This document shows positions 17,574-29,924 of a DNA stretch of 64,000 bases, piece by piece. The translations under genes and the position numbers were made by a program. The first letter of the stretch is position 1. The number at the start of each line of letters is the position of its first letter. The stretch lies in NCBI GenBank assembly GCA_014650015.1, contig BMUD01000019.1:62001-126000 (forward strand), read 5' to 3'. The notes beneath the pieces were generated by a model. It did no database searches. It saw only the letters and a list, made by a program, of their open reading frames with translations, and was not told where the DNA came from. Source of the stretch: Streptomyces griseoloalbus (GTDB lineage: Bacteria > Actinomycetota > Actinomycetes > Streptomycetales > Streptomycetaceae).

Positions 17574-18764
17574 ATGCCTCGTTGGAAGGCCTTGCCGGAT
17601 GAACTCGATCCGCAGATCAGAGAGTTCACGAGCCAGCTCAGGCGGGTCGTGGACCGCAGTGGCCTGAGCGTCGCGTCGGTCTCCGACCGCACGGGCTACA
17701 GCAAGACGTCCTGGGAGCGGTATCTGAACGGCCGGCTGCTCGCGCCCAAGGGCGCGATCGTGGCCCTGGCCGAGGTCACCGGGACCAACCCGATGCACCT
17801 CACGACCATGTGGGAGCTCGCCGAGCGTGCCTGGAGCCGCTCGGAGATGCGTCACGACATGACGATGGAGGCGATCCGGATCTCGCAGGCGCGTGCCGCG
17901 CTCAGCGAGCTCGCCGGGCCCTCGGCGGGTACGGGCGGCAGGTCCCGCAACGGTGGAGCCGCGGTCCGTCCGGGCGTCGCCGGACCGGCCGGTGTCGCGC
18001 CGACCGTGCCGCCGCAGCCGACCGCCTCGGACGTGCGTGATGCCTCCGGCGACGTGCGGGACGGCGGCGGGTGGGGCGGCTCGTCGGGGGCGAACTCCTG
18101 GGGGGTCACCGGATCCGCAGGGTCGCCGCAGGCGGGCCGTCGTGGCCCCGGTTCCGCGGTCGCCCCGCCCGCCGGGGGAGGACCCGTGCCGGGGGAGTAC
18201 GGCGCACCGCCCCCGGGACCGGCCGGTCCCGGCCGCTCGGGCGGTGGTCCCGGCCGCTCCGGCGGCAAGCGGCGGACGTCGACGTTCATCGCCGGAGCGG
18301 TGGGGGCGCTGGTGCTGATCGCCGCCGCGTTCTACGTCACCGGGACCGAGAACGACAAGAACAGGGACGACGCCCGGAAGTCCCCGTCGCCCACCGCCAC
18401 CACCGACGCGAACCTGCCCCCGGGGGTGAAGTGCAGCGGTGACAGCTGCAACGGCAAGGACGCGGAGGTCATGGGGTGCAGCGGCGACCTGGTGACCACG
18501 ACGCGGACCGCGACGGTCGGCGCCGCCACCGTGGAGATCCGCTACAGCGAGGTCTGCGCCGCGGCATGGGGGCGCATCACCCAGGCCGCGCAGGGGGACA
18601 CGGTCGAGATCACCGCGGGCACGTCGAAGCAGAGCGACACCATCACCGCGGCCGGCGACACGGTCACGTACACGCCGATGGTGCCGGTCGGTGAGGCGAC
18701 GGAGGTGGAGGCCTGCGCGGTCCTGGCCGCCTCCGGCGAGAAGGGCTGCACGGAGTCGGAGTGA
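17574..18764 (+). CDS. XRE-type regulator with transmembrane anchor and DUF2690 ectodomain
   Basis: The 396-residue protein has an N-terminal HTH (residues about 12-65, including SVASVSDRTGYSKTSWERYLNGR), a Gly/Ser/Pro-rich linker to residue ~235, one transmembrane helix (FIAGAVGALVLIAAAFYVTG), and a C-terminal DUF2690 domain. That domain has conserved cysteines (KCSGDSCNGKDAEVMGC and SEVC) predicted outside the cell. Architecture and Streptomyces distribution fit a family of membrane-anchored DNA-binding proteins, often many copies per genome. The signal and targets are unknown. ATG 17574 follows a very strong ribosome-binding site. Confidence 0.88.
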   Translation: MPRWKALPDELDPQIREFTSQLRRVVDRSGLSVASVSDRTGYSKTSWERYLNGRLLAPKGAIVALAEVTGTNPMHLTTMWELAERAWSRSEMRHDMTMEAIRISQARAALSELAGPSAGTGGRSRNGGAAVRPGVAGPAGVAPTVPPQPTASDVRDASGDVRDGGGWGGSSGANSWGVTGSAGSPQAGRRGPGSAVAPPAGGGPVPGEYGAPPPGPAGPGRSGGGPGRSGGKRRTSTFIAGAVGALVLIAAAFYVTGTENDKNRDDARKSPSPTATTDANLPPGVKCSGDSCNGKDAEVMGCSGDLVTTTRTATVGAATVEIRYSEVCAAAWGRITQAAQGDTVEITAGTSKQSDTITAAGDTVTYTPMVPVGEATEVEACAVLAASGEKGCTESE

Positions 18765-20253
<1,489 letters not shown>

Positions 20254-20272
20254 TCCGACCCGCTTCGGGCCA

Positions 20273-20307
20273 CGGGCCCCGTACCGGTTGTGCCGGTGCG
20301 GGGCCCG
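20273..20307. terminator. Bidirectional terminator between mdh and the MarR-GNAT gene
   Basis: Arms CGGGCCCCGTACCGG and CCGGTGCGGGGCCCG (one G-T pair) with a 5-nt loop. It lies between two convergent genes. Confidence 0.85.
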
Positions 20308-20331
20308 CCGCGTTCAGCGCGTCGGGCGCGT

Positions 20332-21234
20332 TCAGCGGCCCAGGCGCTTCTCGAACCAGTGGTCGGCGTAGACGTGCTCGGCGTAGGCCGGGATCTCGGT
20401 GTAGCCGCACGCCCGGTACATCGCCTGCGCCTCGGTGAGCGCCGCGTGCGTGTCCAGTCGTACGACGGTCCAGTCGCGGCGCAGCGCCTCCACCTCCAGC
20501 GCGTCGAGGACGCGGCGCGCCAGACCCAGCCGCCGGGCGTCGGGGTGCACCCAGACGTGCCGGATCTCGCCGGTCCCGGCCGCCTGCCGCCGCAGCGCCC
20601 CGCAGCCCACCGGGCGGCCCTCCTCGTACGCCACGAAGAACGCGCCCGCCTCCCCCGACACCTCGTCCGGGCCCACCAGGTCCGTCCGGTCGAAGCCCTC
20701 GGGGAAGCGGACGTCGAGCTCGTCGGCGTAGGCGTCCAGGCAGGCGCGGGCGTCCGGGGCGTGACCGTCGACGTGCTCGACGGTGATCGCCGCCAGCCGC
20801 AGCAGGCGCCGGACGGTGGCCATCGCCTCGCAGAGCCGCGCCCGCCGGCCGGTGTCCAGCCCCGCCAGCACCCCGGCGGCGAGCGAGTCGGCCCGGCGGT
20901 TCTGCTCGGTGACCTCGACGCGCCCGGCCGGGGTCAGCCGGACCGTGCGCAGCCGGCTGTCGTGCGGGTGCACGCTCAGCCGGACCATGCCCTGCCGTTC
21001 GAGCGTCTTCGTCATCCGGCTCAGATACCCGGCGTCCAGACCGAGCCGGCTCCTCAGCTCGCGCAGCAGGACCCCGTCCGGGCCGTCGTGCTCCGCGATC
21101 TCGAACAGCAGCCGGGCCTCGCCGAGCGGCCGGTCCTGGCCGAGGTAGTGGTCGTTGAGGGCGCCGATCCGGCGCGTGAAGTAGCGATGGAACCGGCGGA
21201 AGTCCGCCACCTGCTCCGTCGACACCGACTCCAT
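20332..21234 (-). CDS. MarR-type regulator fused to a GNAT acetyltransferase domain
   Basis: Residues 1-~145 form a MarR winged helix (FRRFHRYFTRRIGALN, SRLGLDAGYLSRMTKTLERQGMV and the wing HPHDSRLRTVRLT). Residues ~150-300 form a GNAT fold with the acetyl-CoA pyrophosphate loop region RHVWVHPDARRLGLARRVL and the C-terminal YRACGYTEIPAY. This bifunctional architecture is known in actinobacteria. It is divergent from the choline/betaine operon and has a perfect palindrome just upstream, so it likely represses itself and the operon. The acetyltransferase substrate is unknown. The start has only a weak ribosome-binding site. Confidence 0.9.
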   Translation of the reverse strand: MESVSTEQVADFRRFHRYFTRRIGALNDHYLGQDRPLGEARLLFEIAEHDGPDGVLLRELRSRLGLDAGYLSRMTKTLERQGMVRLSVHPHDSRLRTVRLTPAGRVEVTEQNRRADSLAAGVLAGLDTGRRARLCEAMATVRRLLRLAAITVEHVDGHAPDARACLDAYADELDVRFPEGFDRTDLVGPDEVSGEAGAFFVAYEEGRPVGCGALRRQAAGTGEIRHVWVHPDARRLGLARRVLDALEVEALRRDWTVVRLDTHAALTEAQAMYRACGYTEIPAYAEHVYADHWFEKRLGR

Positions 21235-21237
21235 GGT

Positions 21238-21255
21238 CTTTGACCTTAGTCAAAG
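21238..21255. promoter_or_regulatory. MarR-type operator CTTTGAC-CTTA-GTCAAAG
   Basis: A perfect 7-bp inverted repeat starts 4 bases before the MarR-GNAT start codon. It closely resembles TTTGACN(4)GTCAAA operators of MarR proteins. Binding would block its own transcription and possibly the divergent promoter. Confidence 0.75.
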
Positions 21256-21459
21256 GATCGCGGGGGGACCGGAGGTGGCCCTGCCGCACCACGGAACGCA
21301 AGCCATTTCTCCCATTCGCCCTCATGTTCCGTGAGCCGGCGCACTTTCGGCCGTGGATCGCGCATGCATTCGGGGGCGAAGGGCAGGCGCACCCGGTCCC
21401 GTGGGTCACACCCGTGTGACGCACGGGCGCCGAACAGGAACGGAAGGCAGTAACCGATC

Positions 21460-22980
21460 ATGGCGGACAGCACAGAACGTCGGGCGCGCGACACCATCCA
21501 CGCCGGGGGCGAGTGGCGCGCGGCCGTCTCGGGGGCCACGCGCGAGATCCTCGACCCCGCGGACGCCCTGCCGTTCGCCGTGGTCGCCGAGGGCGACGAG
21601 AAGGACACCGACCTCGCGGTGGCCGCCGCCCGGCGCGCCTTCGACGCGGGCCCGTGGCCGCACACGCCCGTCGCCGAGCGGGCCGCCCTGCTGCGCCGCG
21701 TCGCCGACCTGCTCGTACGGGACCGGGAGACGCTCGGTCTGCTGGAGAGCCGGGACGCGGGCAAGACCGTCGAGGAGGGGCGCGTCGACATCGACTGCGT
21801 CGCCGACGCCTTCCGCTACTTCGCCGACCTGGTCGCCGGGGAGGCCCCCGGACGGGTCGTCGACGCGGGCTCGCCCGACATCCACAGCGTGGTCGTGCAC
21901 GAGCCGGTCGGCGTCTGCGCGATGATCACGCCCTGGAACTACCCGCTGCTCCAGGCCAGCTGGAAGATCGCCCCCGCCCTCGCGGCCGGCAACACCTTCG
22001 TGATCAAACCCAGCGAGATCACCCCGCTCACCACCGTCGCGCTCATCGAGCTGCTGACCGAGGCCGGGCTGCCCACCGGGGTCGCCAACATCGTCACCGG
22101 GCCCGGTCACACCGTCGGCGCCCGGCTCGCCGAGCACCCCGACGTCGACCTGGTCTCCTTCACCGGCGGCCTGGCCAGCGGCACCAAGGTCGCCCAGGCC
22201 GCCGCCCCGAGCGTGAAGAAGGTCGCCCTCGAACTCGGCGGCAAGAACCCCAACGTCGTCTTCGCCGACGCCTGCGCCACCGAGGAGGGCTTCGACACCG
22301 CCGTCGACCAGGCCCTCAACGCGGCCTTCATCCACAGCGGCCAGGTCTGCTCGGCGGGCGCGCGGCTGATCGTCGAGGAGTCGGTCCGCGACCGCTTCGT
22401 CACCGAACTCGCCCGCCGCGCCGGGAGGATCAGGCTCGGCCGGGGCACCGCGGACGGCGTCGAGTGCGGGCCGCTGGTCTCCGAGCAGCAGCGGGCGAAG
22501 GTCGAGGCGTACGTCGAGTCCGCGCTCAAGGAGGGCGCGGTGCTGCGCTCCGGCGGCAAGCGGCCCGCGCCCTGCGCGGAGCGCCCCGAGGCCGGCTACT
22601 TCTACGAGCCGACCGTCCTGGACCGCTGCCACCGCGAGATGCGGGTCGTGCGCGAGGAGGTCTTCGGGCCGGTCCTCACCGTCGAGACCTTCCGCACCGA
22701 GGACGAGGCCGTCACCCTCGCCAACGACACCGAGTACGGGCTGGCCGGCGCCGTATGGACCGCCGACGCGGGGCGCGCCCGCCGGGTGGCCGGACGGCTG
22801 CGCCACGGCACCGTATGGATCAACGACTTCCACCCCTACCTCCCGCAGGCGGAGTGGGGCGGCTTCGGCAGGAGCGGAGTGGGCCGCGAGCTCGGCCCGG
22901 CCGGACTCGCCGAGTACCGCGAGACCAAGCACGTCTACCAGAACCTGGCGCCCAGGCCGGTGCGCTGGTTCGCGGGCTGA
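21460..22980 (+). CDS. betB: Betaine aldehyde dehydrogenase (aldehyde dehydrogenase family)
   Basis: An NAD(P)-dependent aldehyde dehydrogenase, inferred to oxidise betaine aldehyde to glycine betaine because a choline dehydrogenase-like gene and a betaine importer follow. The 506-residue protein shows the oxyanion Asn in TPWNYP, the cofactor loop IKPSEITP, FTGG, the general-base Glu in LELGGKNP and the nucleophile Cys in SGQVCSAG. A GGAAG element lies upstream of the ATG. It is the first gene of a five-gene cluster on this strand and divergent from the MarR-GNAT regulator. The substrate is inferred from context. Confidence 0.92.
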   Translation: MADSTERRARDTIHAGGEWRAAVSGATREILDPADALPFAVVAEGDEKDTDLAVAAARRAFDAGPWPHTPVAERAALLRRVADLLVRDRETLGLLESRDAGKTVEEGRVDIDCVADAFRYFADLVAGEAPGRVVDAGSPDIHSVVVHEPVGVCAMITPWNYPLLQASWKIAPALAAGNTFVIKPSEITPLTTVALIELLTEAGLPTGVANIVTGPGHTVGARLAEHPDVDLVSFTGGLASGTKVAQAAAPSVKKVALELGGKNPNVVFADACATEEGFDTAVDQALNAAFIHSGQVCSAGARLIVEESVRDRFVTELARRAGRIRLGRGTADGVECGPLVSEQQRAKVEAYVESALKEGAVLRSGGKRPAPCAERPEAGYFYEPTVLDRCHREMRVVREEVFGPVLTVETFRTEDEAVTLANDTEYGLAGAVWTADAGRARRVAGRLRHGTVWINDFHPYLPQAEWGGFGRSGVGRELGPAGLAEYRETKHVYQNLAPRPVRWFAG

Positions 22981-23073
22981 GCCGCCGCGACCGCCGGACG
23001 GGCCCACGCGCCGCCCTCTCCCGACGTCGCCGTCCACCCACCTGTCCCGAGTCCCCGGAGGAGTACCACCCCG

Positions 23074-24626
23074 ATGCCGGATCACACCCACGAAAACGCG
23101 CAGGATCACGCCCCCACATACGACTACGTCGTCATAGGCGGCGGCACCGCAGGTTCCGTCATCGCCTCCCGGCTGACCGAGAACCCGGACGTCACCGTCG
23201 CCGTCATCGAGGGCGGCCCCAGCGACGTCGGCCGCGACGACGTGCTGACCCTGCGCCGCTGGATGGGCCTGCTCGGCGGCGAGCTCGACTACGACTACCC
23301 CACCACCGAGCAGCCGCGCGGCAATTCGCACATCCGGCACAGCCGCGCCCGGGTGCTCGGCGGCTGCTCCTCGCACAACACGCTCATCGCGTTCAAGCCG
23401 CTGCCGTCCGACTGGGACGAATGGGAGCGGGCCGGCGCCAAGGGCTGGGGCGCGGTGCAGATGGAGGCGTACTACGCCCGCCTCAAGAACAACATCGTCC
23501 CGGTCGACGAGAAGGACCGGAACGCCATCGCCCGCGACTTCGTCGACTCCGCGCAGGCCGCCTTGGACGTGCCGCGCGTGGAGGGCTTCAACAGCAAGCC
23601 GTTCCACGACGGCGTCGGCTTCTTCGACCTCGCCTACCACCCGGAGAACAACAAGCGCTCGTCGGCGTCGGTGGCGTACCTCCACCCGGTGATGGACGAC
23701 CGCCCCAACCTGACGATCCTGCTGGAGACCTGGGCGTACCGGCTGGAGCTGAACGGCACCCGCGCCGAGGGCGTCCACGTGCGCACCAAGGACGGCGAGG
23801 AGATCCTCGTCCGTGCCCGGGGCGAGGTGGTGCTGTGCGCCGGCGCCGTCGACTCGCCCCGGCTGCTGCTGCACTCCGGCATCGGCCCGAAGGCCGACCT
23901 GGAGGCGCTCGGCATACCCGTGACGCACGATCTTCCCGGCGTCGGCGAGAACCTGCTCGACCACCCCGAGTCGGTGATCGTCTGGGAGACGAACGGACCC
24001 ATCCCGCAGAACTCCGCGATGGACTCCGACGCCGGCCTGTTCGTACGCCGCGACCCCGGACACCCGGGTCCCGACCTGATGTTCCACTTCTACCAGATCC
24101 CCTTCACGGACAACCCGGAGCGACTGGGCTACCGGCGCCCGGAGTTCGGCGTCTCCATGACCCCGAACATCCCCAAGCCGAAGAGCCGCGGCCGGCTGTA
24201 CCTGACCAGCGCCGACCCGTCCGTGAAGCCGGCCCTCGACTTCCGCTACTTCACCGACGAGGACGACTACGACGGCCGGACCCTCGTCGACGGCATCCGC
24301 ATCGCCCGCCGGATCGCGGCGACCGAACCGCTGGCCGGCTGGCTCAAGCGCGAGGTGGCCCCCGGCCCGGACATCACCGGCGACGAGGAGCTCGGCGAGT
24401 ACGCCCGTAAGGTCGCGCACACCGTCTACCACCCGGCCGGCACCTGCAGGATGGGTGCCGCCAACGACGAACTGGCCGTCGTCGACCCCGAGTTGCGGAT
24501 CCGCGGCCTGGAGGGCATCCGGATCGCGGACGCCTCCGTCTTCCCGACCATGACCGCCGTGAACCCGATGATCGGGGTCCTCATGGTCGGGGAGCGCGCC
24601 GTCGACCTGATCGGTGGTGACGCGTG

Positions 24627-24627
<1 letters not shown>
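23074..24627 (+). CDS. betA: GMC-family oxidoreductase, probable choline dehydrogenase
   Basis: An FAD-dependent GMC oxidoreductase of 517 residues. The ADP-binding motif [19 protein letters not shown] is at residues about 13-31, the second GMC signature is [16 protein letters not shown] near 265, and the catalytic His region is [11 protein letters not shown] near 455, followed by [13 protein letters not shown]. From the pairing with an aldehyde dehydrogenase and a betaine transporter it most likely oxidises choline to betaine aldehyde. The gene follows betB after 93 bases with a GGAGGAG site, and its stop overlaps the next start. Confidence 0.9.
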
Positions 24628-25819
<1,192 letters not shown>

Positions 25820-25820
<1 letters not shown>

Positions 25821-27769
25821 TGGCGACGCTCACAGCCACGACCCCGAAGGCCCCGCCGCCGGGCATCCTGACCAGCCGAACCGCGCGCAAGCTCGTCGTG
25901 CTCGCGGTGGCCGCCGCCGTCCTGGTCCCCCTGGCCGCCACCCGCTGGACCGACGGCACCTGGCCCGACGCCCTCACCATCGACCTCTCCCGACCCCTCG
26001 GCGACGCCAGCGACTGGATCATCGACAACCGCGACAGCCACCCGCTGTTCCTGTACTTCTTCGGCCACGTCAGCAACGCCGTCGTCATCGCCGTACGCGC
26101 CGTCTACCTCGCCCTCCTCGCCGTCGGCTGGGCGGGGGTGACCGCCGTCGCCGGCCTGGTCGCCTGGCGTGTCGCGGGTGCCGGGCTCGCTCTCGCAACC
26201 GCCGCCGCGTTCGTCGCCTGCGGACTGCTCGGCATGTGGGTGCCGACCATGCAGACGCTCGCCCTGATGGCCGTGGCGGTCGCCGCGTCCGTCGTCGTCG
26301 GCACCCTGCTGGGGCTCGCCGCCGGACTGTCCGACCGGATGAACCGCGCCCTGCGCCCGGTCCTCGACACCATGCAGGTGCTCCCGGCCTTCGCCTACCT
26401 CCTGCCCGTCGTCCTGGTCTTCGGCATCGGCGTCCCGGCGGCCGTCCTGGCCACCGTCGTCTACGCCGCCCCGCCCATGGCCCGCCTCACCGCGCTCGGT
26501 CTGCGGGGCGCCGACAAGGAGGTGCTGGAGGCGGTCGAGTCGCTCGGGGCCACCGCCCGTCAGCGCCTGCTGACCGCCCGTCTCCCGCTGGCCCGCAAGG
26601 AACTGCTCCTCGGCCTCAACCAGACGATCATGATGGCGCTGTCCATGGCCGTCATCGCCTCCGTGATCGGCGCCGGCGGTCTCGGCGACCGCGTCTACCA
26701 GGCGCTGGCCTCGGTCGACGTGGGCGCCGCGCTCGCCGCCGGCATCCCCATCGTGCTGCTCGCCGTCGTCCTCGACCGGGTGACCGGCGCGGCCGGAGCG
26801 CGGCTCGGGCAGCCGCCCGCGCCGAACGCCCGCGCGCTGGGGGCGTACGCGCTCGCCGCCGCCGTGGCCGTCGCGGTCGCCGGACGTCTCGCGGGCCGCC
26901 TGGAGTGGCCCGACGGGTGGGTCGTGGGCATCGCCGAGCCGGTCAACCGGGCCGTCGACTGGATGACCGCCCACCTCTACTCGGGCGTCCCCGTCATCGG
27001 CGGCACCGCCGACTGGGCGGGCCACTTCACCACCTGGGTCCTCGACCCGCTCCGGGACGGCCTGCAGTGGCTGCCCTGGTGGGCGGTGCTCCTGATCGTC
27101 GCCGCCCTGGCCTGGCCGATCGGCACCTGGCGCACCGCGCTCACCGCCGTCCTCGCCATGGCCGCGATCGGGGTGCTCGGCGTGTGGAAGCCGTCCCTGG
27201 ACACGCTGTCGCAGGTCCTCGCCGCCGTCGCCGTCACCCTCGTCATCGGCTTCGCGACCGGGATCGCGGCCGCCCGCAGCGACCGCTTCGAACGGCTGCT
27301 GCGGCCGGTCCTGGACGTGTTCCAGACGATGCCGCAGTTCGTGTACCTGATCCCGGTCGTCGCCCTGTTCGGCGTCGGCCGTGCCCCGGCCGTCGCCGCC
27401 GCGGTCGTCTACGCGCTGCCGGCCGTCGTCCGCATCACCACCCAGGGCCTGCGCCAGGTGGACCCGGCCGCCCTGGAATCGGCCCGCTCGCTCGGCGCGA
27501 GCGGCGCCCAGCAGTTGCGCCAGGTCCAGCTTCCGCTGGCCCGCCCGGCCCTGCTGCTCGCCGTCAATCAGGGCGTGGTCCTGGTCCTCGCCGTCGTCAT
27601 CATCGGCGGCCTGGTCGGCGGTGGCGCGCTCGGCTACGACGTCGTCTTCGGACTCGCCCAGGGCGACCTGGCGACCGGCCTGGTGGCCGGGGCCGCGATC
27701 GTCTGCCTGGGCCTGATGCTCGACCGGGTGACACAGCCGACCGAACGCCGTGCGACGAAGGGAGCGTGA
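25820..27769 (+). CDS. proW: Glycine betaine ABC transporter permease, two permease domains in one chain
   Basis: This 649-residue polytopic protein contains two complete ProW-like permease domains. Each has a coupling motif: LGLRGADKEVLEAVESLGA in the first half and QGLRQVDPAALESARSLGA in the second. Standard permeases are about half this length and act as dimers, so this chain is an internal duplication or fusion forming the whole membrane channel. The N-terminal segment places hydrophilic loops (TRWTDGTWPDALTIDLSRP) outside. It overlaps the ATPase gene by one base and precedes the binding-protein gene closely. Confidence 0.92.
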
Positions 27770-27771
27770 CC

Positions 27772-28728
27772 ATGCGACCGCGTACCACCACGGCGGTGGC
27801 CGCCGGCTCCGCGCTCCTGCTGCTGACCGGCTGCGGTGCCGCCGACATGACCAAGCAGGCGTCACCGTTCGCGAACGCCCAGGGCGCCCGGACGGTCACC
27901 CTGTCCGTGCAGTCCTGGGTGGGCGCGCAGGCCAATGTGGCCGTCGCCCGGTACCTGCTGGAGCACGAGCTCGGTTACCGCGTCGACACCGTCCAGGTCG
28001 ACGAGGTGCCCGCCTGGGACGCGCTCAGCCAGGGCCGGGTCGACGCGATCCTGGAGGACTGGGGCCACCCCGAGCAGGAACAGCGCTACGTGGAGGACAA
28101 GAGGACGATCGCGCCCGGCGGCGACCTCGGTGTCACCGGGCACATCGGCTGGTTCGTGCCGACGTACTTCGCCAAGCGGCACCCGGACGTCACCGACTGG
28201 AAGAACCTCGACACGTACGCCGAGCAGTTCCGCACCCCGGAGAGCGGCGGCAAGGGCCAGCTGATGGACGGCTCACCGTCCTACGTCACCAACGACAAGG
28301 CGCTGGTGAAGAACCTGAAGCTGGACTACCAGGTGGTGTTCGCCGGCTCCGAGGCCGCGCAGATCACCCAGATCAAGCAGTTCGCCAAGGAGAAGAAGCC
28401 CTTCCTCACCTACTGGTACACACCCCAGTGGCTGTTCGAGAAGGTGCCCATGACCGAGGTGAAGCTGCCCGCGTACCAGGAGGGCTGCGACGCCGACCCG
28501 GAAAAGGTCGCCTGCGCCTACCCGGTCACGCCGCTGCAGAAGTACCTCAACGCGGACTTCGCGAAGGACGGCGGCGACGCGGCGGACTTCCTGAGGAAGT
28601 TCAGGTGGACCACCGAGGACCAGAACGAGGTCTCCCTGATGATCGCCGAGCAGAAGCTCCCGGCCGAGGAGGCGGCGAAGAAGTGGGTGGACAGCCACGA
28701 GTCCGTCTGGAACAAGTGGCTGCCCTGA
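27772..28728 (+). CDS. proX: Glycine betaine-binding lipoprotein
   Basis: This is the substrate-binding component of the betaine importer. The 318-residue precursor has a lipoprotein signal with lipobox LLTGC, cysteine about residue 22. The mature protein is an OpuAC-type periplasmic-binding fold with VQSWVGAQANVAVARYLLEHELGY at the N-terminal lobe and an aromatic-rich site (LEDWGHPEQ, HIGWFVP, TYWYTPQWLFEKV). The ATG has GAAGGGAGC upstream and is 2 bases after the permease stop. It ends three bases from the convergent next gene with no terminator between. Confidence 0.95.
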   Translation: MRPRTTTAVAAGSALLLLTGCGAADMTKQASPFANAQGARTVTLSVQSWVGAQANVAVARYLLEHELGYRVDTVQVDEVPAWDALSQGRVDAILEDWGHPEQEQRYVEDKRTIAPGGDLGVTGHIGWFVPTYFAKRHPDVTDWKNLDTYAEQFRTPESGGKGQLMDGSPSYVTNDKALVKNLKLDYQVVFAGSEAAQITQIKQFAKEKKPFLTYWYTPQWLFEKVPMTEVKLPAYQEGCDADPEKVACAYPVTPLQKYLNADFAKDGGDAADFLRKFRWTTEDQNEVSLMIAEQKLPAEEAAKKWVDSHESVWNKWLP

Positions 28729-28731
28729 CGC

Positions 28732-29481
28732 TCACTTCGGCAGCAGCTCGGCCGCGATCTCCCGCAGCGCCCGCGCGGCGCGCAGCTGGAGTCCGGGCCC
28801 GAACGTGATGCGGGTGGCCCCGAGTGCGCCGAGTTCGGCGGGCGAGGGGCCCCGGCCGGGCAGCGCGTTCACGTTCAGCGGCCCCTCGATCCCCGAGCGC
28901 AGCAGGGGCAGCACGCCGGCCGGGGCGCCGATCGGATACACGCAGTCGGCGCCCGCGGCCACGTACAACGCCGCACGCTCGATGACCCGTTCGGGGTCGG
29001 TGATCCCCCTGACGAACGTGTCGATCCGGGCGTTGAGGAACAGCCGGTCCCCGGCCGCCGCCCGCACCTCGGCCAGCCGGTCGGCGTGCCGGTGCGGGTC
29101 CTGGAGCACCCCGTCCTCGGAGTCCTCCAGGTTGCAGCCCACGGCGCCCGCCTCCAGCAGCCGCTCCACCAGCTCCTTCGGCGCCAGCCCGTACCCTCCC
29201 TCGACGTCCGCCGACACCGGCACGTCCACCGCCCGGGTGATGCGTGCGACCGCCGCGAACATCTCGTCCGCCGGGGTCCGCCCGTCCTCGTGGCCGAGGG
29301 AGGCGGCGACCCCGGCGCTGGGCGTCGCGAGCGCCGGGAACCCGGCCTCCGCGAACACCCGGGCACTGGCCGCGTCCCAGGGGCCGGGCAGGACCAGCGG
29401 ATCGCCGGGGGCACGGTGGTGGTGCAGGGCGCGGAAGACGCCGGCCCCGTCCGGCCCCGCGTGCTCCCCGGCGGTCACCAC
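28732..29481 (-). CDS. Isocitrate lyase / PEP mutase family protein
   Basis: A TIM-barrel protein of 249 residues in the ICL/PEPM superfamily. Family signatures are PLVLPGPWDAASARVFAEAGF, the metal-site DVEGGYG (usually DxDxGYG) and NLEDS. Related proteins include oxaloacetate decarboxylases, carboxyvinyl-carboxyphosphonate phosphorylmutases and 2-methylisocitrate lyases; the exact reaction cannot be read from sequence. The catalytic-loop KKCGH signature of true isocitrate lyase is absent. It is the last gene of a three-gene minus-strand set, with its start overlapping the upstream stop by 7 bases. Confidence 0.88.
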   Translation of the reverse strand: MVTAGEHAGPDGAGVFRALHHHRAPGDPLVLPGPWDAASARVFAEAGFPALATPSAGVAASLGHEDGRTPADEMFAAVARITRAVDVPVSADVEGGYGLAPKELVERLLEAGAVGCNLEDSEDGVLQDPHRHADRLAEVRAAAGDRLFLNARIDTFVRGITDPERVIERAALYVAAGADCVYPIGAPAGVLPLLRSGIEGPLNVNALPGRGPSPAELGALGATRITFGPGLQLRAARALREIAAELLPK

Positions 29482-29924
29482 TGCGTGCTCCCGGGAGGGA
29501 TCCGCCGGCCCACCATCAGCCGGTTCCAGCTGTTGATGACGGTGATCAGGGCGACGAGGTGGGCGAGCCGGGCCTCGTCGAAGTGCCGGGCGGCCCGCTC
29601 GTACACCTCGTCGGGCACGAAACCCTCGGTCAGCACGGTGACCGCCTCCGTCAGCGCCAGCGCGGCCCGTTCCCGCGCGTCGAAGGCGTCCCCGGCCTCC
29701 TCCCAGGCGTCCAGCAGATCGAGCTGCGACTCGCTCACCACCCCGTCCTTCCGGGCGATCGCGAGATGCATGTCGAGGCAGAACGCGCAGTGGTTGAGCT
29801 GCGAGGCCCGGATCTGGACCAGCTCGGCCAGCCCGGGATCGCCGAGGCCCTTCTTTGCGGCGGTGCTCACGGCCAGCAGGGCGGTGCGGACACCGGCGTC
29901 GAGGTGGGTCGTGCGAGCCGTCAC
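29475..29924 (-). CDS. Carboxymuconolactone decarboxylase (AhpD-like) family protein
   Basis: A 149-residue AhpD/CMD-like protein. The core has LVQIRASQLNHCAFCLDMH, carrying the CxxC and following His found in alkylhydroperoxidase-like members. The C-terminal half carries TEAVTVLTEGFVPDEVYERAARHF. It is closely similar along its length to the gene just upstream, so the pair arose by tandem duplication. It overlaps that gene by four bases (GTGA). It may act as a peroxidase or disulfide reductase. Confidence 0.9.
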   Translation of the reverse strand: MTARTTHLDAGVRTALLAVSTAAKKGLGDPGLAELVQIRASQLNHCAFCLDMHLAIARKDGVVSESQLDLLDAWEEAGDAFDARERAALALTEAVTVLTEGFVPDEVYERAARHFDEARLAHLVALITVINSWNRLMVGRRIPPGSTQW

